A stretch of DNA of 64,000 nt from Fulvimarina uroteuthidis (GTDB lineage Bacteria > Pseudomonadota > Alphaproteobacteria > Rhizobiales > Rhizobiaceae), in NCBI RefSeq assembly GCF_034321785.1, contig NZ_JAXLPB010000001.1, positions 186,001-250,000 on the forward strand. The letters run 5' to 3'. The position numbers and the translations under genes were made by a program. The stretch's first letter is position 1; each line of letters begins with the position of its first letter. Shown here piece after piece: positions 25,939 to 36,418 of this stretch. The notes under the pieces were generated by a model. That model had not been told where the DNA came from. It saw only the letters and a program-made list of their open reading frames with translations, and did no database searches.

Positions 25939-26880
25939 TCAAAGGCCGAGATGGGCCTTCACGGCGTCGAGACCGGGCTCGCCGTCGACTGTCGTCACGC
26001 CTTCGAGCCAGCCTTCCCACTCGCCCGGATTCGCCTTGAGCCAGGCCTCGGTCGCATCGGCCGGGTCCGCACCATCGTCGAGGATCTCGCCCATGATCTG
26101 GTTTTCCATGGGCAGGGTGAACGTCTGGTTGGCAAGAAGTTTCGCCATGTTCGGGCATTCTTCCGCATAGCCCTTGCGCACCACGGTCTGGACGATCCCC
26201 TCGCCGCCGAAGAACTCTTCGCCGCCCGGCAGATATTTGAGATCGTAGTTGGCGTTCATCGGATGCGGCTCCCAACCGAGGAAGACGATCGGCTCCTCCT
26301 TCTGGTAGGCGCGGCCGACCATGGCCAGCATTCCCTGCTCGGAGCTCTCGACCACCTCGAAGCCTTCGAGATCGTGCTTGTTCTCGGTGGTCAGCGACAC
26401 GAGATAGCCGTTGCCCTCGTTGCCGGGCTCAATCCCGTAGATCTTGGCGTCGAGCTCTTCGCGAAACTTGTGGATATCGCCGAAGCTCTTCAGGCCCGCC
26501 TCGTAGGTATAGGCCGGAACGGCGAGCGTGTACTTGGTGCCGGTCAGGTTGGTGCCGACGACCTCGATCTCGCCGGAATCGAGATAGGGCTGGATCGCGC
26601 CCTTCTGGGCCGGCATCCAGTTGCCGAGGAAGATGTCCACATCGTCGCTTTCCATCGAGGCGAAGGTCACCGGAACGGAGAGGATCTTCACGTCCACCTC
26701 GTAGCCGAGTCCCTCGAGGATATGCTTCGTCGTGGCGGTCGTCGTCGTGATGTCGGTCCAGCCGACATCCGAGAAGGACACGGCCTTGCAGGCGTCGGCG
26801 ACCTGGGCGGACGCCGGTGCACAGAGCGCGCTGGATGCAAGAAGGGTCAGGGCGCACATCGAAGTGGTCTTGATTTTCAT
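25939..26880 (-). CDS. choX: Choline-binding periplasmic protein
   Basis: The 313-residue precursor has a signal peptide ending at APASAQ (about residue 26). It is an OpuAC-type substrate-binding protein with landmarks VSFSDVGWTDITTTTATT, LGNWMPAQ and LGWEPHPMN, whose tryptophans would form the aromatic cage for a quaternary amine. It follows the pattern of the Sinorhizobium choline-binding ChoX. AGAGGAA lies five bases before ATG 26880. It is divergent from betI and is probably repressed by BetI in the absence of choline. Confidence 0.93.
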   Translation of the reverse strand: MKIKTTSMCALTLLASSALCAPASAQVADACKAVSFSDVGWTDITTTTATTKHILEGLGYEVDVKILSVPVTFASMESDDVDIFLGNWMPAQKGAIQPYLDSGEIEVVGTNLTGTKYTLAVPAYTYEAGLKSFGDIHKFREELDAKIYGIEPGNEGNGYLVSLTTENKHDLEGFEVVESSEQGMLAMVGRAYQKEEPIVFLGWEPHPMNANYDLKYLPGGEEFFGGEGIVQTVVRKGYAEECPNMAKLLANQTFTLPMENQIMGEILDDGADPADATEAWLKANPGEWEGWLEGVTTVDGEPGLDAVKAHLGL

Positions 26881-26919
26881 GTCGTTCCTCTCGGGTTGAT
26901 TTTCGTGTGGCGGCAGTTT

Positions 26920-26939
26920 TTGATTGATCAGTCAGTTAA
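26920..26939. promoter_or_regulatory. Predicted BetI operator
   Basis: TTGATTGA-TCAG-TCAGTTAA is a dyad with half-sites of the form TTRAYTGA around a 4-bp centre. It sits between the divergent choX and betI genes and overlaps the predicted -35 box of betI. The location, and its likeness to TTGATT-type boxes known for BetI, suggest that BetI binds here and controls both operons. Confidence 0.7.
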
Positions 26940-26951
26940 AAAACATATATT
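26924..26951 (+). promoter_or_regulatory. Predicted sigma-70-type promoter of the bet operon
   Basis: A -35-like TTGATC at 26924-26929 and a -10-like TATATT at 26946-26951 are 16 bp apart, and betI begins 61 bp after the -10 box. The stretch is unusually AT-rich for this genome. A repressor bound to the overlapping dyad would block it. Confidence 0.55.
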
Positions 26952-27012
26952 GCCTGATGTAAACACTGGCATTCGCTGTTTCTGATTATTTTAAGAGCAA
27001 ACCGGGGGCTTG

Positions 27013-27603
27013 ATGCCGAAGATCGGAATGGAGCTGGTACGGCGGGAGGCGCTCATCAGCGCCGCGATCGCCGAGATCGGCGCCGCCGGCTCCGTCGACG
27101 TCACCGTCAGCCGGATCGCGCGGCGCGCCGGCGTCTCGTCGGCCCTCGCCCACCATTATTTCGGCTCGAAGGAACAGATCATCATCGCCGCCATGCGGCA
27201 CATCCTCGATGCGTTCGGCCAATCCGTCAAGCAGCGTTACGCAGAGGCAGGAACGCCGCGCGCCCGCATCGAGGCGGTGATCGCCTCCTGCTTCGAGCCG
27301 GAGCAGTTCGACAAGGCGATCGTGTCGGCCTGGCTCGCCTTCTACGTCGAGGCGAATCGCTCGCGGGACGCGGCGCGGCTGCTGCGCGTCTATGCAAGAC
27401 GGCTGGATTCCAACCTAGTCCACGCCCTGCGCTCGCTGATGCCGATCGCGCTGGCGCGCCAGACCTCGCAAGGTCTCGCCTCGATGATCGACGGCCTCTA
27501 CATTCGCGCCGCGCTTCAGGAGCGCGCGCCCAGACCGAAAGACGCGGCGGCGCTCGTCGTCGACTATCTCGACAAGGCTTTGGCAAAGGGAAACTGCACT
27601 TGA
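27013..27603 (+). CDS. betI: TetR-family repressor of choline/betaine genes
   Basis: The 196-residue protein from ATG 27013 (a TTG sits just before it) matches BetI in length. It has the HTH segment SRIARRAGVSSALAHHYFGSKEQI at residues of about 35-58 (landmark VSSALAHHYFGSK) and a ligand domain with KAIVSAWLAFYVEA. BetI releases DNA when choline is bound. It is the first gene of the bet operon, and its TGA overlaps the TTG start of betC. Confidence 0.96.
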   Translation: MPKIGMELVRREALISAAIAEIGAAGSVDVTVSRIARRAGVSSALAHHYFGSKEQIIIAAMRHILDAFGQSVKQRYAEAGTPRARIEAVIASCFEPEQFDKAIVSAWLAFYVEANRSRDAARLLRVYARRLDSNLVHALRSLMPIALARQTSQGLASMIDGLYIRAALQERAPRPKDAAALVVDYLDKALAKGNCT

Positions 27604-29117
27604 GCAAGAAACCGAACATCCTGATCCTCATGGTCGATCAGCTGAATGGAACGCTGTTTCCTGATGGGCCCGCCGATTTCCTGCACGCGCCGAACCTGAA
27701 GAAGCTCGCCGAGCGCTCGACGCGGTTTCGCAACTGCTACACCGCCTCGCCGCTCTGCGCGCCTGCGCGTGCGAGCTTCATGTCCGGCCAGTTGCCGCGG
27801 CGCACGCGGGTCTACGACAACGCGGCGGAATTTGCCTCCGACATTCCCACCTACGCCCATCATCTGCGCCGCGCCGGCTACCAGACGACCTTGTGCGGCA
27901 AGATGCATTTCGTCGGGCCGGACCAGTTGCACGGCTTCGAGGAGCGCCTGACCACCGACGTCTACCCGGCCGATTTCGGCTGGACGCCCGACTATCGCAA
28001 GCCCGGCGAGCGGATCGACTGGTGGTACCACAATATGGGTTCGGTCACCGGCTCGGGGATCGGCGAGATCACCAACCAGCTCGAATATGACGACGAGGTC
28101 GCCTACGAGGCAAGGCGCAAGATCTACGATCTCGGGCGCTGCAAGGACGAGCGTCCGTGGATGCTCACGGTCTCCTTCACCCATCCCCACGACCCGTACG
28201 TCGCGCGCAGGAAATACTGGGACCTCTACGAGGATTGCGAACACCTCCTGCCCAAGGTCGGCCCGATCGCCTATGCGGACCAGGACCGGCATTCCCAGCG
28301 CATTCTCGACGCCAACGACCGCACGAACTTCGACATTTCGGACGCCGATATCAGCCGCTCGCGCCGGGCCTATTTCGCCAACATCTCCTATATCGACGAC
28401 ATGATCGGCGAGATCTTCGAAGCGCTGGAGACGACCGACCAGAGCGAGGAGACGATCGTCCTCTTCCTTTCGGATCATGGCGACATGCTGGGCGAGCGCG
28501 GCATGTGGTTCAAGATGAGCTTCTTCGAGGGCTCGGCCCGCGTGCCCATGATGATCTCGGCGCCGGGCATGACGCCCGGCCGGATCGACCGGCCGGTATC
28601 CACCATCGACGTCACCCCGACGCTCGCCGATCTCGCCAGGATCGATCTCGGCGGCATCATGCCGTGGACCGATGGCGAGAGCCTCGTGCCGGTCGCGAAC
28701 GGCGCGGACCGGACGAACCCGGTTCGGATGGAATATGCCGCCGAGGGGTCCGAGGCCCCGCTTGTCGCGCTCCGCGAGGGGCGTTGGAAATACACCCATT
28801 GCGAACTCGATCCGCCGCAGCTCTTCGACATGGACGCCGATCCGCAGGAACTGACGAACCTTGCCGCCGATCCGGGCCATGCCGACATCGTCGCCGAATT
28901 CGACCGGGCCGTGAGGGCGCAGTGGGACATGGCGCGTTTCGATGCCGAAGTGCGCGAGAGTCAGGCGCGGCGGTGGGTGGTCTACGAGGCCCTGCGCAAC
29001 GGCGACTATTATCCGTGGGACTTCCAGCCCCTGAAGAAGGCGTCCGAGCGCTACATGCGCAATCACATGGACCTCAACGTCCTCGAGGCGTCCCAACGCT
29101 ATCCGAAGGGGGATTGA
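27600..29117 (+). CDS. betC: Choline-sulfatase
   Basis: The 505-residue protein is a type I sulfatase. The motif C-A-P-A-R at residues 53-57 holds Cys53, which must be converted to formylglycine. The N-terminal metal site LILMVDQLNG and the later LSDHGDMLGERGMWFKM are present. The C-terminal region (about 430-505) is typical of choline-sulfatase, which releases choline from choline-O-sulfate. It starts at TTG 27600, overlapping the betI stop (TTGA), and this fits the normal N-terminus MSKKPNILILM. It has no signal peptide, so it is cytosolic. The formylglycine-generating enzyme is not in the window. Confidence 0.95.
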   Translation: MSKKPNILILMVDQLNGTLFPDGPADFLHAPNLKKLAERSTRFRNCYTASPLCAPARASFMSGQLPRRTRVYDNAAEFASDIPTYAHHLRRAGYQTTLCGKMHFVGPDQLHGFEERLTTDVYPADFGWTPDYRKPGERIDWWYHNMGSVTGSGIGEITNQLEYDDEVAYEARRKIYDLGRCKDERPWMLTVSFTHPHDPYVARRKYWDLYEDCEHLLPKVGPIAYADQDRHSQRILDANDRTNFDISDADISRSRRAYFANISYIDDMIGEIFEALETTDQSEETIVLFLSDHGDMLGERGMWFKMSFFEGSARVPMMISAPGMTPGRIDRPVSTIDVTPTLADLARIDLGGIMPWTDGESLVPVANGADRTNPVRMEYAAEGSEAPLVALREGRWKYTHCELDPPQLFDMDADPQELTNLAADPGHADIVAEFDRAVRAQWDMARFDAEVRESQARRWVVYEALRNGDYYPWDFQPLKKASERYMRNHMDLNVLEASQRYPKGD

Positions 29118-29121
29118 TCCG

Positions 29122-29765
29122 ATGATCACGGTTTATGGACGCGCCGATTCCAACAATGTCCAGCCCATCATGTGGCTCATCGGCGAGCTCGGCCTCGACC
29201 ATGAGCGGCTCGATGTCGGCCACAGGTTCGGCGGCACAAGGACAGCGGAGCATCTCGCCATGAACCCGATGGGTCTCGTGCCGGTCCTTCGCGACGACGG
29301 GGACGAACCGATCGCCGAGATGGGCGCGATCCTGCGCTATCTGGCGGCACGCTATGGCACGGACGACGACTTCTGGCCGGCCGATCCCAGCCACCGGGCG
29401 CAGGTCGATCGCTGGGCCGAATGGGCCAAGGTCGAAGTGATGGCCGCGTTCCAGGCTCCGGTCTTCTTCGCGGCCGTGATCGCCAAGCCGGAAAAGCGCG
29501 ATCCCGTCGCGCTTCAGTCCGCGCTCGCCAAGCTCGACGTCCGGCTCGACGTCGCGGAGGCCCGGCTGGCCGACCGTCTCTTTCTTGCCGGTGACCGCTT
29601 TACCCTGGCCGACACGGTCTTCGGTTCGGTGCTCTACCGCTATTTCGCCCTCGACATCGCCCGCCCCGAGCGACCCAACCTGTCCGCCTACTACCATCGG
29701 CTCGAAGAGCGCCCGGCCTATCGCGACCATGTGATGGTCTCCTTCGACGCCCTGAAAGGAACCGT

Positions 29766-29769
<4 letters not shown>
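29122..29769 (+). CDS. Glutathione S-transferase-like protein within the bet operon
   Basis: The 215-residue protein has the GST fold: an N-terminal thioredoxin-like domain starting ITVYGRADSNNVQ, the cis-proline strand MGLVPVL and the glutathione gamma-Glu contact region IAEMGAILRYLA (Glu followed by Met instead of the more usual Ser), then the helical domain with FLAGDRFTLADTVFGS. It starts 4 bp after betC behind a strong AGGGGG site, and its stop overlaps betB by 4 bp, so it is surely part of the operon. Its role in choline use is unknown; detoxifying reactive betaine aldehyde or repairing oxidised thiols is a guess. Confidence 0.9.
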
Positions 29770-31229
<1,460 letters not shown>

Positions 31230-31232
31230 CCC

Positions 31233-32915
31233 ATGACCTCCAACGACACCATCATCGCCGAAGCCGATTACGTCGTCATCGGTTCGGGCTCGGCGGGGGC
31301 GGCGCTCGCCTACCGTCTTTCGGAAAGCGGCCGGCATTCCGTGATCGTCCTGGAATATGGCGGAACCGATATCGGGCCGTTCATCCAGATGCCGGGCGCC
31401 CTCTCCTACCCGATGAACATGAGCCGCTACGACTGGGGCTTTGCGACCGAGCCGGAGCCGCGTCTCGGCAACCGCCGGCTCGCCACCCCGCGCGGCAAGG
31501 TGATCGGCGGGTCGTCCTCGATCAACGGGATGGTCTATGTGCGCGGCCACGCAAAGGACTACGCCCACTGGGAAGCCTCCGGCGCCAGGGGCTGGGATTA
31601 CGCCGACGTGCTTCCCTACTTCAAGCGCATGGAGAACTGGCATGATGGCGGCCATGGCGGCGATCCGGCCTGGCGCGGCAGCGACGGCCCCTTGCATGTC
31701 GGGCGGGGCCCGCGCACCAATCCCCTGTTCAAGGCTTTCGTCGACGCCGGCATCCAGGCCGGCTTCGAGGCGACCGACGACTATAATGGCGAGAAGCAGG
31801 AAGGCTTCGGACCGATGGAGCAGACGGTCTGGGAAGGCCGCCGCTGGTCGACCGCCAATGCCTATATCCGCCCGGCAATGGCGCGCGAGAACTTCGACCT
31901 CATCCATTGCTTCGCCAACCGCGTGCGGATCGAGGACGGCCGGGCGACGGGCGTCGAGGTCTCGAAGGGCGGCACGCGCGGCGTGGTCAAGGCCCGCCGC
32001 GAGGTGATCGTCTCGGCCTCCTCGATCAACTCGCCGAAGATCCTGATGCTGTCGGGCATCGGGCCGGCCGAGCATCTGCGCGAGCACGGCATCGCGGTGG
32101 TCGCCGACCGGCCCGGCGTCGGCGGCAATCTGCAGGATCATCTCGAGGTGTACATTCAGCAGGCCTGCACCCAGCCGATCACCCTCTACAAGCACTGGAA
32201 CCTGTTCGGCAAAGGCTATGCCGGGGCCGAATGGGTGGTCGCCAAGACCGGGCTCGGCGCCTCGAACCAGTTCGAGAGCGCCGGTTTCGTGCGCTCGCGG
32301 CCCGGCGTCGAATATCCCGACATCCAGTACCATTTCCTGCCGATGGCCGTGCGCTATGACGGCAAGGCGCCCGCGGAAGGCCACGGCTATCAGGCCCATG
32401 TCGGCCCGATGCGCTCGCCCTCGCGCGGCCGCATCTCGCTGAGGAGCGCCGATCCGTCCGAGGCACCGAAGATCGTCTTCAACTATATGTCGACCGACGA
32501 GGACTGGGTGGATTTCCGCCACTGCGTCCGCCTCACGCGGGAGATCTTCGGACAGGCCGCGTTCGACGACTATCGCGGCAAGGAGATCCAGCCCGGCGCG
32601 TCGGCCCAGTCCGACGACGAGATCGACGCCTTCATCCGCGACGAGGCCGAGAGCGCCTACCACCCGTGCGGCACCTGCAGGATGGGCGATCCCGGCGAGC
32701 GCGACACGGTGGTCGACCCGCAGTGCCGGGTGGTCGGCGTCGATGCCCTGCGGGTCGTCGATTCCTCGATCTTCCCGCGCATCACCAACGGAAATCTCAA
32801 CGCCCCCTCCATCATGGTCGGCGAAAAGGCCGCCGACCACATTCTGGGCCAGTCCCTGCCGCGCGAGGAAGCCCGGCCCTGGATCAACCCGCGCTGGGAA
32901 ACGAGCGATCGTTAA
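31233..32915 (+). CDS. betA: Choline dehydrogenase
   Basis: The 560-residue GMC-family flavoprotein oxidises choline to betaine aldehyde at the membrane. It has the FAD dinucleotide fold VIGSGSAGAALAYRLSE, the GMC signature GGSSSINGMVYVRGH and the active-site His477 in YHPCGTCRMG. The usual BetA length is about 550-560, so it is complete. The FAD-binding region reads VLEYGGTD where many relatives have VLEAG. It is the last gene of the operon and is followed at once by a long hairpin. Confidence 0.96.
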   Translation: MTSNDTIIAEADYVVIGSGSAGAALAYRLSESGRHSVIVLEYGGTDIGPFIQMPGALSYPMNMSRYDWGFATEPEPRLGNRRLATPRGKVIGGSSSINGMVYVRGHAKDYAHWEASGARGWDYADVLPYFKRMENWHDGGHGGDPAWRGSDGPLHVGRGPRTNPLFKAFVDAGIQAGFEATDDYNGEKQEGFGPMEQTVWEGRRWSTANAYIRPAMARENFDLIHCFANRVRIEDGRATGVEVSKGGTRGVVKARREVIVSASSINSPKILMLSGIGPAEHLREHGIAVVADRPGVGGNLQDHLEVYIQQACTQPITLYKHWNLFGKGYAGAEWVVAKTGLGASNQFESAGFVRSRPGVEYPDIQYHFLPMAVRYDGKAPAEGHGYQAHVGPMRSPSRGRISLRSADPSEAPKIVFNYMSTDEDWVDFRHCVRLTREIFGQAAFDDYRGKEIQPGASAQSDDEIDAFIRDEAESAYHPCGTCRMGDPGERDTVVDPQCRVVGVDALRVVDSSIFPRITNGNLNAPSIMVGEKAADHILGQSLPREEARPWINPRWETSDR

Positions 32916-32916
32916 C

Positions 32917-32961
32917 GCAGCGGCTTGAAAATCGAAAAGCGATTTTTGGAAAGCCTGCTGC
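32917..32961 (+). terminator. Long imperfect hairpin ending the bet operon
   Basis: Beginning 2 bp after the betA stop, GCAG, GGCTT and AAAATCG pair in turn with CGATTTT, AAGCC and CTGC around the loop AAAAG. The T-rich part lies inside the 3' arm. This is probably the transcription end or a 3' mRNA stabiliser of the betICBA transcript. Confidence 0.6.
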
Positions 32962-33087
32962 GTGAGATCGAAGCGATGGCCGGAGCATGGCCGCGGTGGT
33001 CACGCCACTCACCGGCCGCCCCCGCCCCGGAGGGACGCTTGCCCTCGGGCGGGGCTCCCACGTTCGATCGCGCCCCGACGCCGCTTC

Positions 33088-34335
33088 CTACCGGCCGAAC
33101 TGAAAGGACTGGTCGCTTCCCTTGCCGAAGGCGAAGCAGTTCCGCCCCCGCTTCTTCGCGGCGTAGAGAGCGCGGTCGGCAGCGGCGATGATCTCGTCCA
33201 GCGACCGCCGCGTGTCGATCGAGCAATGCGCGATGCCGATACTGACCGTCACGACGCCAAACCCGTCATAGCGGGCGGGATGGGGAATATCGAGCTGCGC
33301 GATCGCCTGCATGACGGATTGCGCGAACCGCGCCGCATCGAGTTCGCTGCAATCACTCAGGACAAACGTGAACTCCTCGCCGCCGAACCGTGCGCAGAAA
33401 GCGTTTCCCGCCTCGGCCGCGACCTGTGCGAACGTTTCGGAAACGCGTTGCAGGCATTCGTCGCCGGCCGGATGACCGAAAGCGTCATTGTATAGCTTGA
33501 AGTGATCGATATCGACCATCAGCACGGTGAGCGCCCGACATGCGGACAGTTCGTCCTCCAGCCGTTCCGTCAGATGGCGACGATTGGGAAGCCGCGTCAG
33601 CGCGTCGGTGCGGGACAGATCCCGAAACGCAATGCGGTCGGCATGGGCATTGCGAGCCTCCACCAAGGCTTCGAGCGTGGCCAGATAGTCGGAGCAGCGC
33701 CGACGTTCCTGGCGATAGTTCGCATAGATCGCGAATGTGCACGCCGTCACGATCTGGAGCGAGAAGGCGAAACGGAGGGACGGATCCAGTCCGGTCTTGG
33801 TCGCGACCGCAAGCAGGGTAATCGCTAGGGAGACGGACGTGAAGACGACTGCGTTGGGAAAGCGCAGAGCCAGCAGCATGTTGGCGTAGACGATGGTAAG
33901 CGGCAGCTCGCCGAAGGTGTAGAGGCTGGAAGGATCGTGCGAGACCCAGAACAGGAAGACCGGCACGAGATAGGCGTTTAGAATGCCCAGCGTCACCAAC
34001 CGTTCGGTCCAACGCGGGCTCGTCCGTCCGATCAACCATACCAGTGCGAGCGAGGTCGACGTCACGAGACCGAGCCGCAGGGCAACCGACATGATCAGGC
34101 TGTCCGCCAGAAGCACGACGCTGGAGAAATTGTAGACGTTGTAGAGCACGAGCCCCACGAAGATGGCGGATCGCAGTTCCGCCAAACGGCTCGCAGCGTT
34201 CTCCGCGTCGTAACGAGCCTGAATGGGCTCGGCGAGCCGCAGCCATCCATCCATCGGCGCGCGATGACCAAGGTGGAATGCGGTCTGCAAAGGGGTCGCG
34301 GTCATCGGGGTCGCCAGATCGAGAGAAGTCGACAT
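33088..34335 (-). CDS. Membrane diguanylate cyclase (GGDEF)
   Basis: From ATG 34335 the protein has 415 residues; a TTG start at 34362 would add nine. About six hydrophobic helices at residues 45-215 form an uncharacterised membrane sensor domain, followed by a short linker and a GGDEF domain (about 240-400) with the intact active site GGEEF and the preceding DIDHFKLYNDAFGHPAGDE. The RxxD inhibitory site just before GGEEF is missing, so product feedback through it is not expected. It should make cyclic di-GMP. A GC-rich inverted repeat at about 33017-33056 follows the gene on its strand and may end its transcript. Confidence 0.93.
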   Translation of the reverse strand: MSTSLDLATPMTATPLQTAFHLGHRAPMDGWLRLAEPIQARYDAENAASRLAELRSAIFVGLVLYNVYNFSSVVLLADSLIMSVALRLGLVTSTSLALVWLIGRTSPRWTERLVTLGILNAYLVPVFLFWVSHDPSSLYTFGELPLTIVYANMLLALRFPNAVVFTSVSLAITLLAVATKTGLDPSLRFAFSLQIVTACTFAIYANYRQERRRCSDYLATLEALVEARNAHADRIAFRDLSRTDALTRLPNRRHLTERLEDELSACRALTVLMVDIDHFKLYNDAFGHPAGDECLQRVSETFAQVAAEAGNAFCARFGGEEFTFVLSDCSELDAARFAQSVMQAIAQLDIPHPARYDGFGVVTVSIGIAHCSIDTRRSLDEIIAAADRALYAAKKRGRNCFAFGKGSDQSFQFGR

Positions 34336-34612
34336 TGGCACGCGGTCGTGAATTTCCCGCAAACATTTATACGAAATTTGCGCTGATAGACCGATGCATA
34401 ACCGGTGATCCGCCGATCTTCGGGCATGGGCTCATAGGGCAGGTTGCGACGCGTTCGAGCCGTACGCCGACTGTCGGAAAATTACCTATGATTGCAATTC
34501 CGTGGTGCGGTTGGGCGCCCATCGGCAACAGCCTTCCGAACCGAACCGTCGGCCTCAGGCCCGCATGACAGTGAGCCCCAAAGACCCGGGGCCCGCGCGG
34601 CCGCTCCCCGGC

Positions 34613-35614
34613 TCAGACACGACCCGGCAGGATCCGGTCGGGAGGTCTGTGCCCGTCCATCAGCGTCCGCACATTGATGATGACCTTTTCGCCCATGTCG
34701 ATGCGGCCCTCCAGAGTGGCCGAGCCCATATGGGGAAGAAGAACCACCTTGCCGCTGGCGGCGAGTTTCATCAGGCGGGCATTGCTGGAGGGGGTGGTCT
34801 CGAAGACGTCGAGACCCGCGCCGGCAAGCCGGCCTTCGTCGATCATCTCGATCATCGCCTTCTCGTCGATCACGTCGCCGCGGGCGGTGTTGACGATGAA
34901 GGCGTGGGACTGGGCGAGCGCCAGGCGGCGGGCGGACAGGAGATGGAAGGTCGCCGGCGTCGAGGGGCAGTTGACGGAGATGATGTCGGCGCGCGCCAGC
35001 ATCTGGTCGAGGCTTTCCCAATAGGTGGCGCCGAGCTGCTTCTCGGTCTGCGGATCGACGCGCCGACGGTTGTGATAGTGAATTTCGAGGCCGAAGGCCC
35101 TGGCGCGCCGCGCCACCGCCGTGCCGATGCGCCCCATGCCGACAATGCCGAGCTTCTTGCCCCAGATCCTTCGGCCGAGCATCCAAGTGGGCGACCAGCC
35201 CGCCCAGGGTTCGGCCGACTGGAGCAGATTGGCGCCTTCCACGAGGCGGCGCGGCACGGCAAGGATCAGCGCCATCGTCATGTCCGCGGTATCTTCGTTG
35301 AGGACGCTCGGCGTGTTGGTGACGTAGACGCCCCTCTCGTGCGCGGCGGCGACGTCGATATTGTCGACCCCATTGCCGAAATTGGCGATCAGCTTCAGGC
35401 GCTCGCCGGCCTTCTCGATGACGGCGCGGTCGATCCGGTCGGTGATGGTCGGCACCAGCACATCGGCCTCGCGCACCGCACCGACGAGATCGAGATGCGA
35501 CATTGGGCGATCGTCGGCATTGACGCGCACGTCGAACAGTTGGGCCATCCGCGCCTCGACCGGCTCGGGCAGCTTGCGCGTGATGACGACGAGCGGTTTC
35601 GGGCGCTCCGACAT
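34613..35614 (-). CDS. D-2-hydroxyacid dehydrogenase (glyoxylate/hydroxypyruvate reductase type)
   Basis: From ATG 35614 (GAGGT eight bases upstream) the protein has 333 residues. It has the NAD(P)-binding loop LGIVGMGRIGTAVARRARAF with the following HYHNRRR, whose arginines suggest NADPH preference. The catalytic residues are in NTARGDVID (Arg), GLDVFE (Glu) and LLPHMGSAT (His). It probably reduces glyoxylate or hydroxypyruvate in the cytosol. The true substrate in this family cannot be fixed by sequence alone. It is divergent from the SH3 gene. Confidence 0.92.
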   Translation of the reverse strand: MSERPKPLVVITRKLPEPVEARMAQLFDVRVNADDRPMSHLDLVGAVREADVLVPTITDRIDRAVIEKAGERLKLIANFGNGVDNIDVAAAHERGVYVTNTPSVLNEDTADMTMALILAVPRRLVEGANLLQSAEPWAGWSPTWMLGRRIWGKKLGIVGMGRIGTAVARRARAFGLEIHYHNRRRVDPQTEKQLGATYWESLDQMLARADIISVNCPSTPATFHLLSARRLALAQSHAFIVNTARGDVIDEKAMIEMIDEGRLAGAGLDVFETTPSSNARLMKLAASGKVVLLPHMGSATLEGRIDMGEKVIINVRTLMDGHRPPDRILPGRV

Positions 35615-35772
35615 GGGGTTCACCTCAAACATTCATTAACCGAACGGGGCGATACTCACACCGAACGCTCGAAGCCCCGTCCTAACAAGTCGCGCCTGCG
35701 AAAACAAAATGTTTTGCGGGGGCTCGGACGCGAGGGCGCATCGAAGACCGAACGAATGTCTGGAGTTCACGA

Positions 35773-36330
35773 ATGCCGCGTCACCCTCTCGCCAAAGCCG
35801 GTTCCGCAAGCCTGAAGCTGGCGCTCGGCGCCGCAATGGTCGCATCGTCGCTTCTCGCCCTGCCCTCGCTGGGCGCGGCGAGCGAACTCGGGCGCTACTC
35901 CAAGCTGCCGCTGCCGCGCTATGTGAGCCTCAAGTCGGGTCGCGTGAACCTGCGCAACGGGCCGGGACGCGAGCACAAGGTGAACTGGCTTTATCTGAAG
36001 TCCGGACTGCCGGTCGAGGTCGTCCAGGAATTCGATCACTGGCGCAAGATCCGCGATTCGGACGGAACCGAAGGCTGGGTCTACCACTCGCTCCTGTCGG
36101 GCGAGCGCACCGCGATCGCCGCGCCCTGGCTGAAGGGCAAGGAAACCTATATCGACGTGTTCGCAAGCCCCGCCAAGGACGCGGGCCTCGTCGCACGCAT
36201 GGAGCCGGGCGTCGTCTCGAAGGTCGAGACCTGCCGCTCGGGCTGGTGCCAGGTCGCGGTCGCGAACCGTGAAGGCTATGTGGAGCAGCGCGAAATCTGG
36301 GGCGTCTATCCCGACGAGACGATGGAATAA
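35773..36330 (+). CDS. Exported SH3-domain protein
   Basis: The 185-residue precursor has a signal peptide (LALGAAMVASSLLALPSLGAAS, cut near residue 36). The mature part carries one clear bacterial SH3 domain with GRVNLRNGPGREHKV and DGTEGWVYHSLLSGERT, and a weaker second SH3-like unit ending YVEQREIWGVYP. Such proteins usually bind peptidoglycan or other envelope partners in the periplasm. This small protein is common in Hyphomicrobiales next to 2-hydroxyacid dehydrogenase and irr genes, as I recall it; that point is not checked. Confidence 0.88.
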   Translation: MPRHPLAKAGSASLKLALGAAMVASSLLALPSLGAASELGRYSKLPLPRYVSLKSGRVNLRNGPGREHKVNWLYLKSGLPVEVVQEFDHWRKIRDSDGTEGWVYHSLLSGERTAIAAPWLKGKETYIDVFASPAKDAGLVARMEPGVVSKVETCRSGWCQVAVANREGYVEQREIWGVYPDETME

Positions 36331-36418
36331 TCCTCGCTCAGGCCGCAGGGCGCCGTGGCTTACCCGTAGACGACGGGCGAGCCGCGGCCGTCACGCGTTC
36401 GATCGGGAGGAATGGCTT

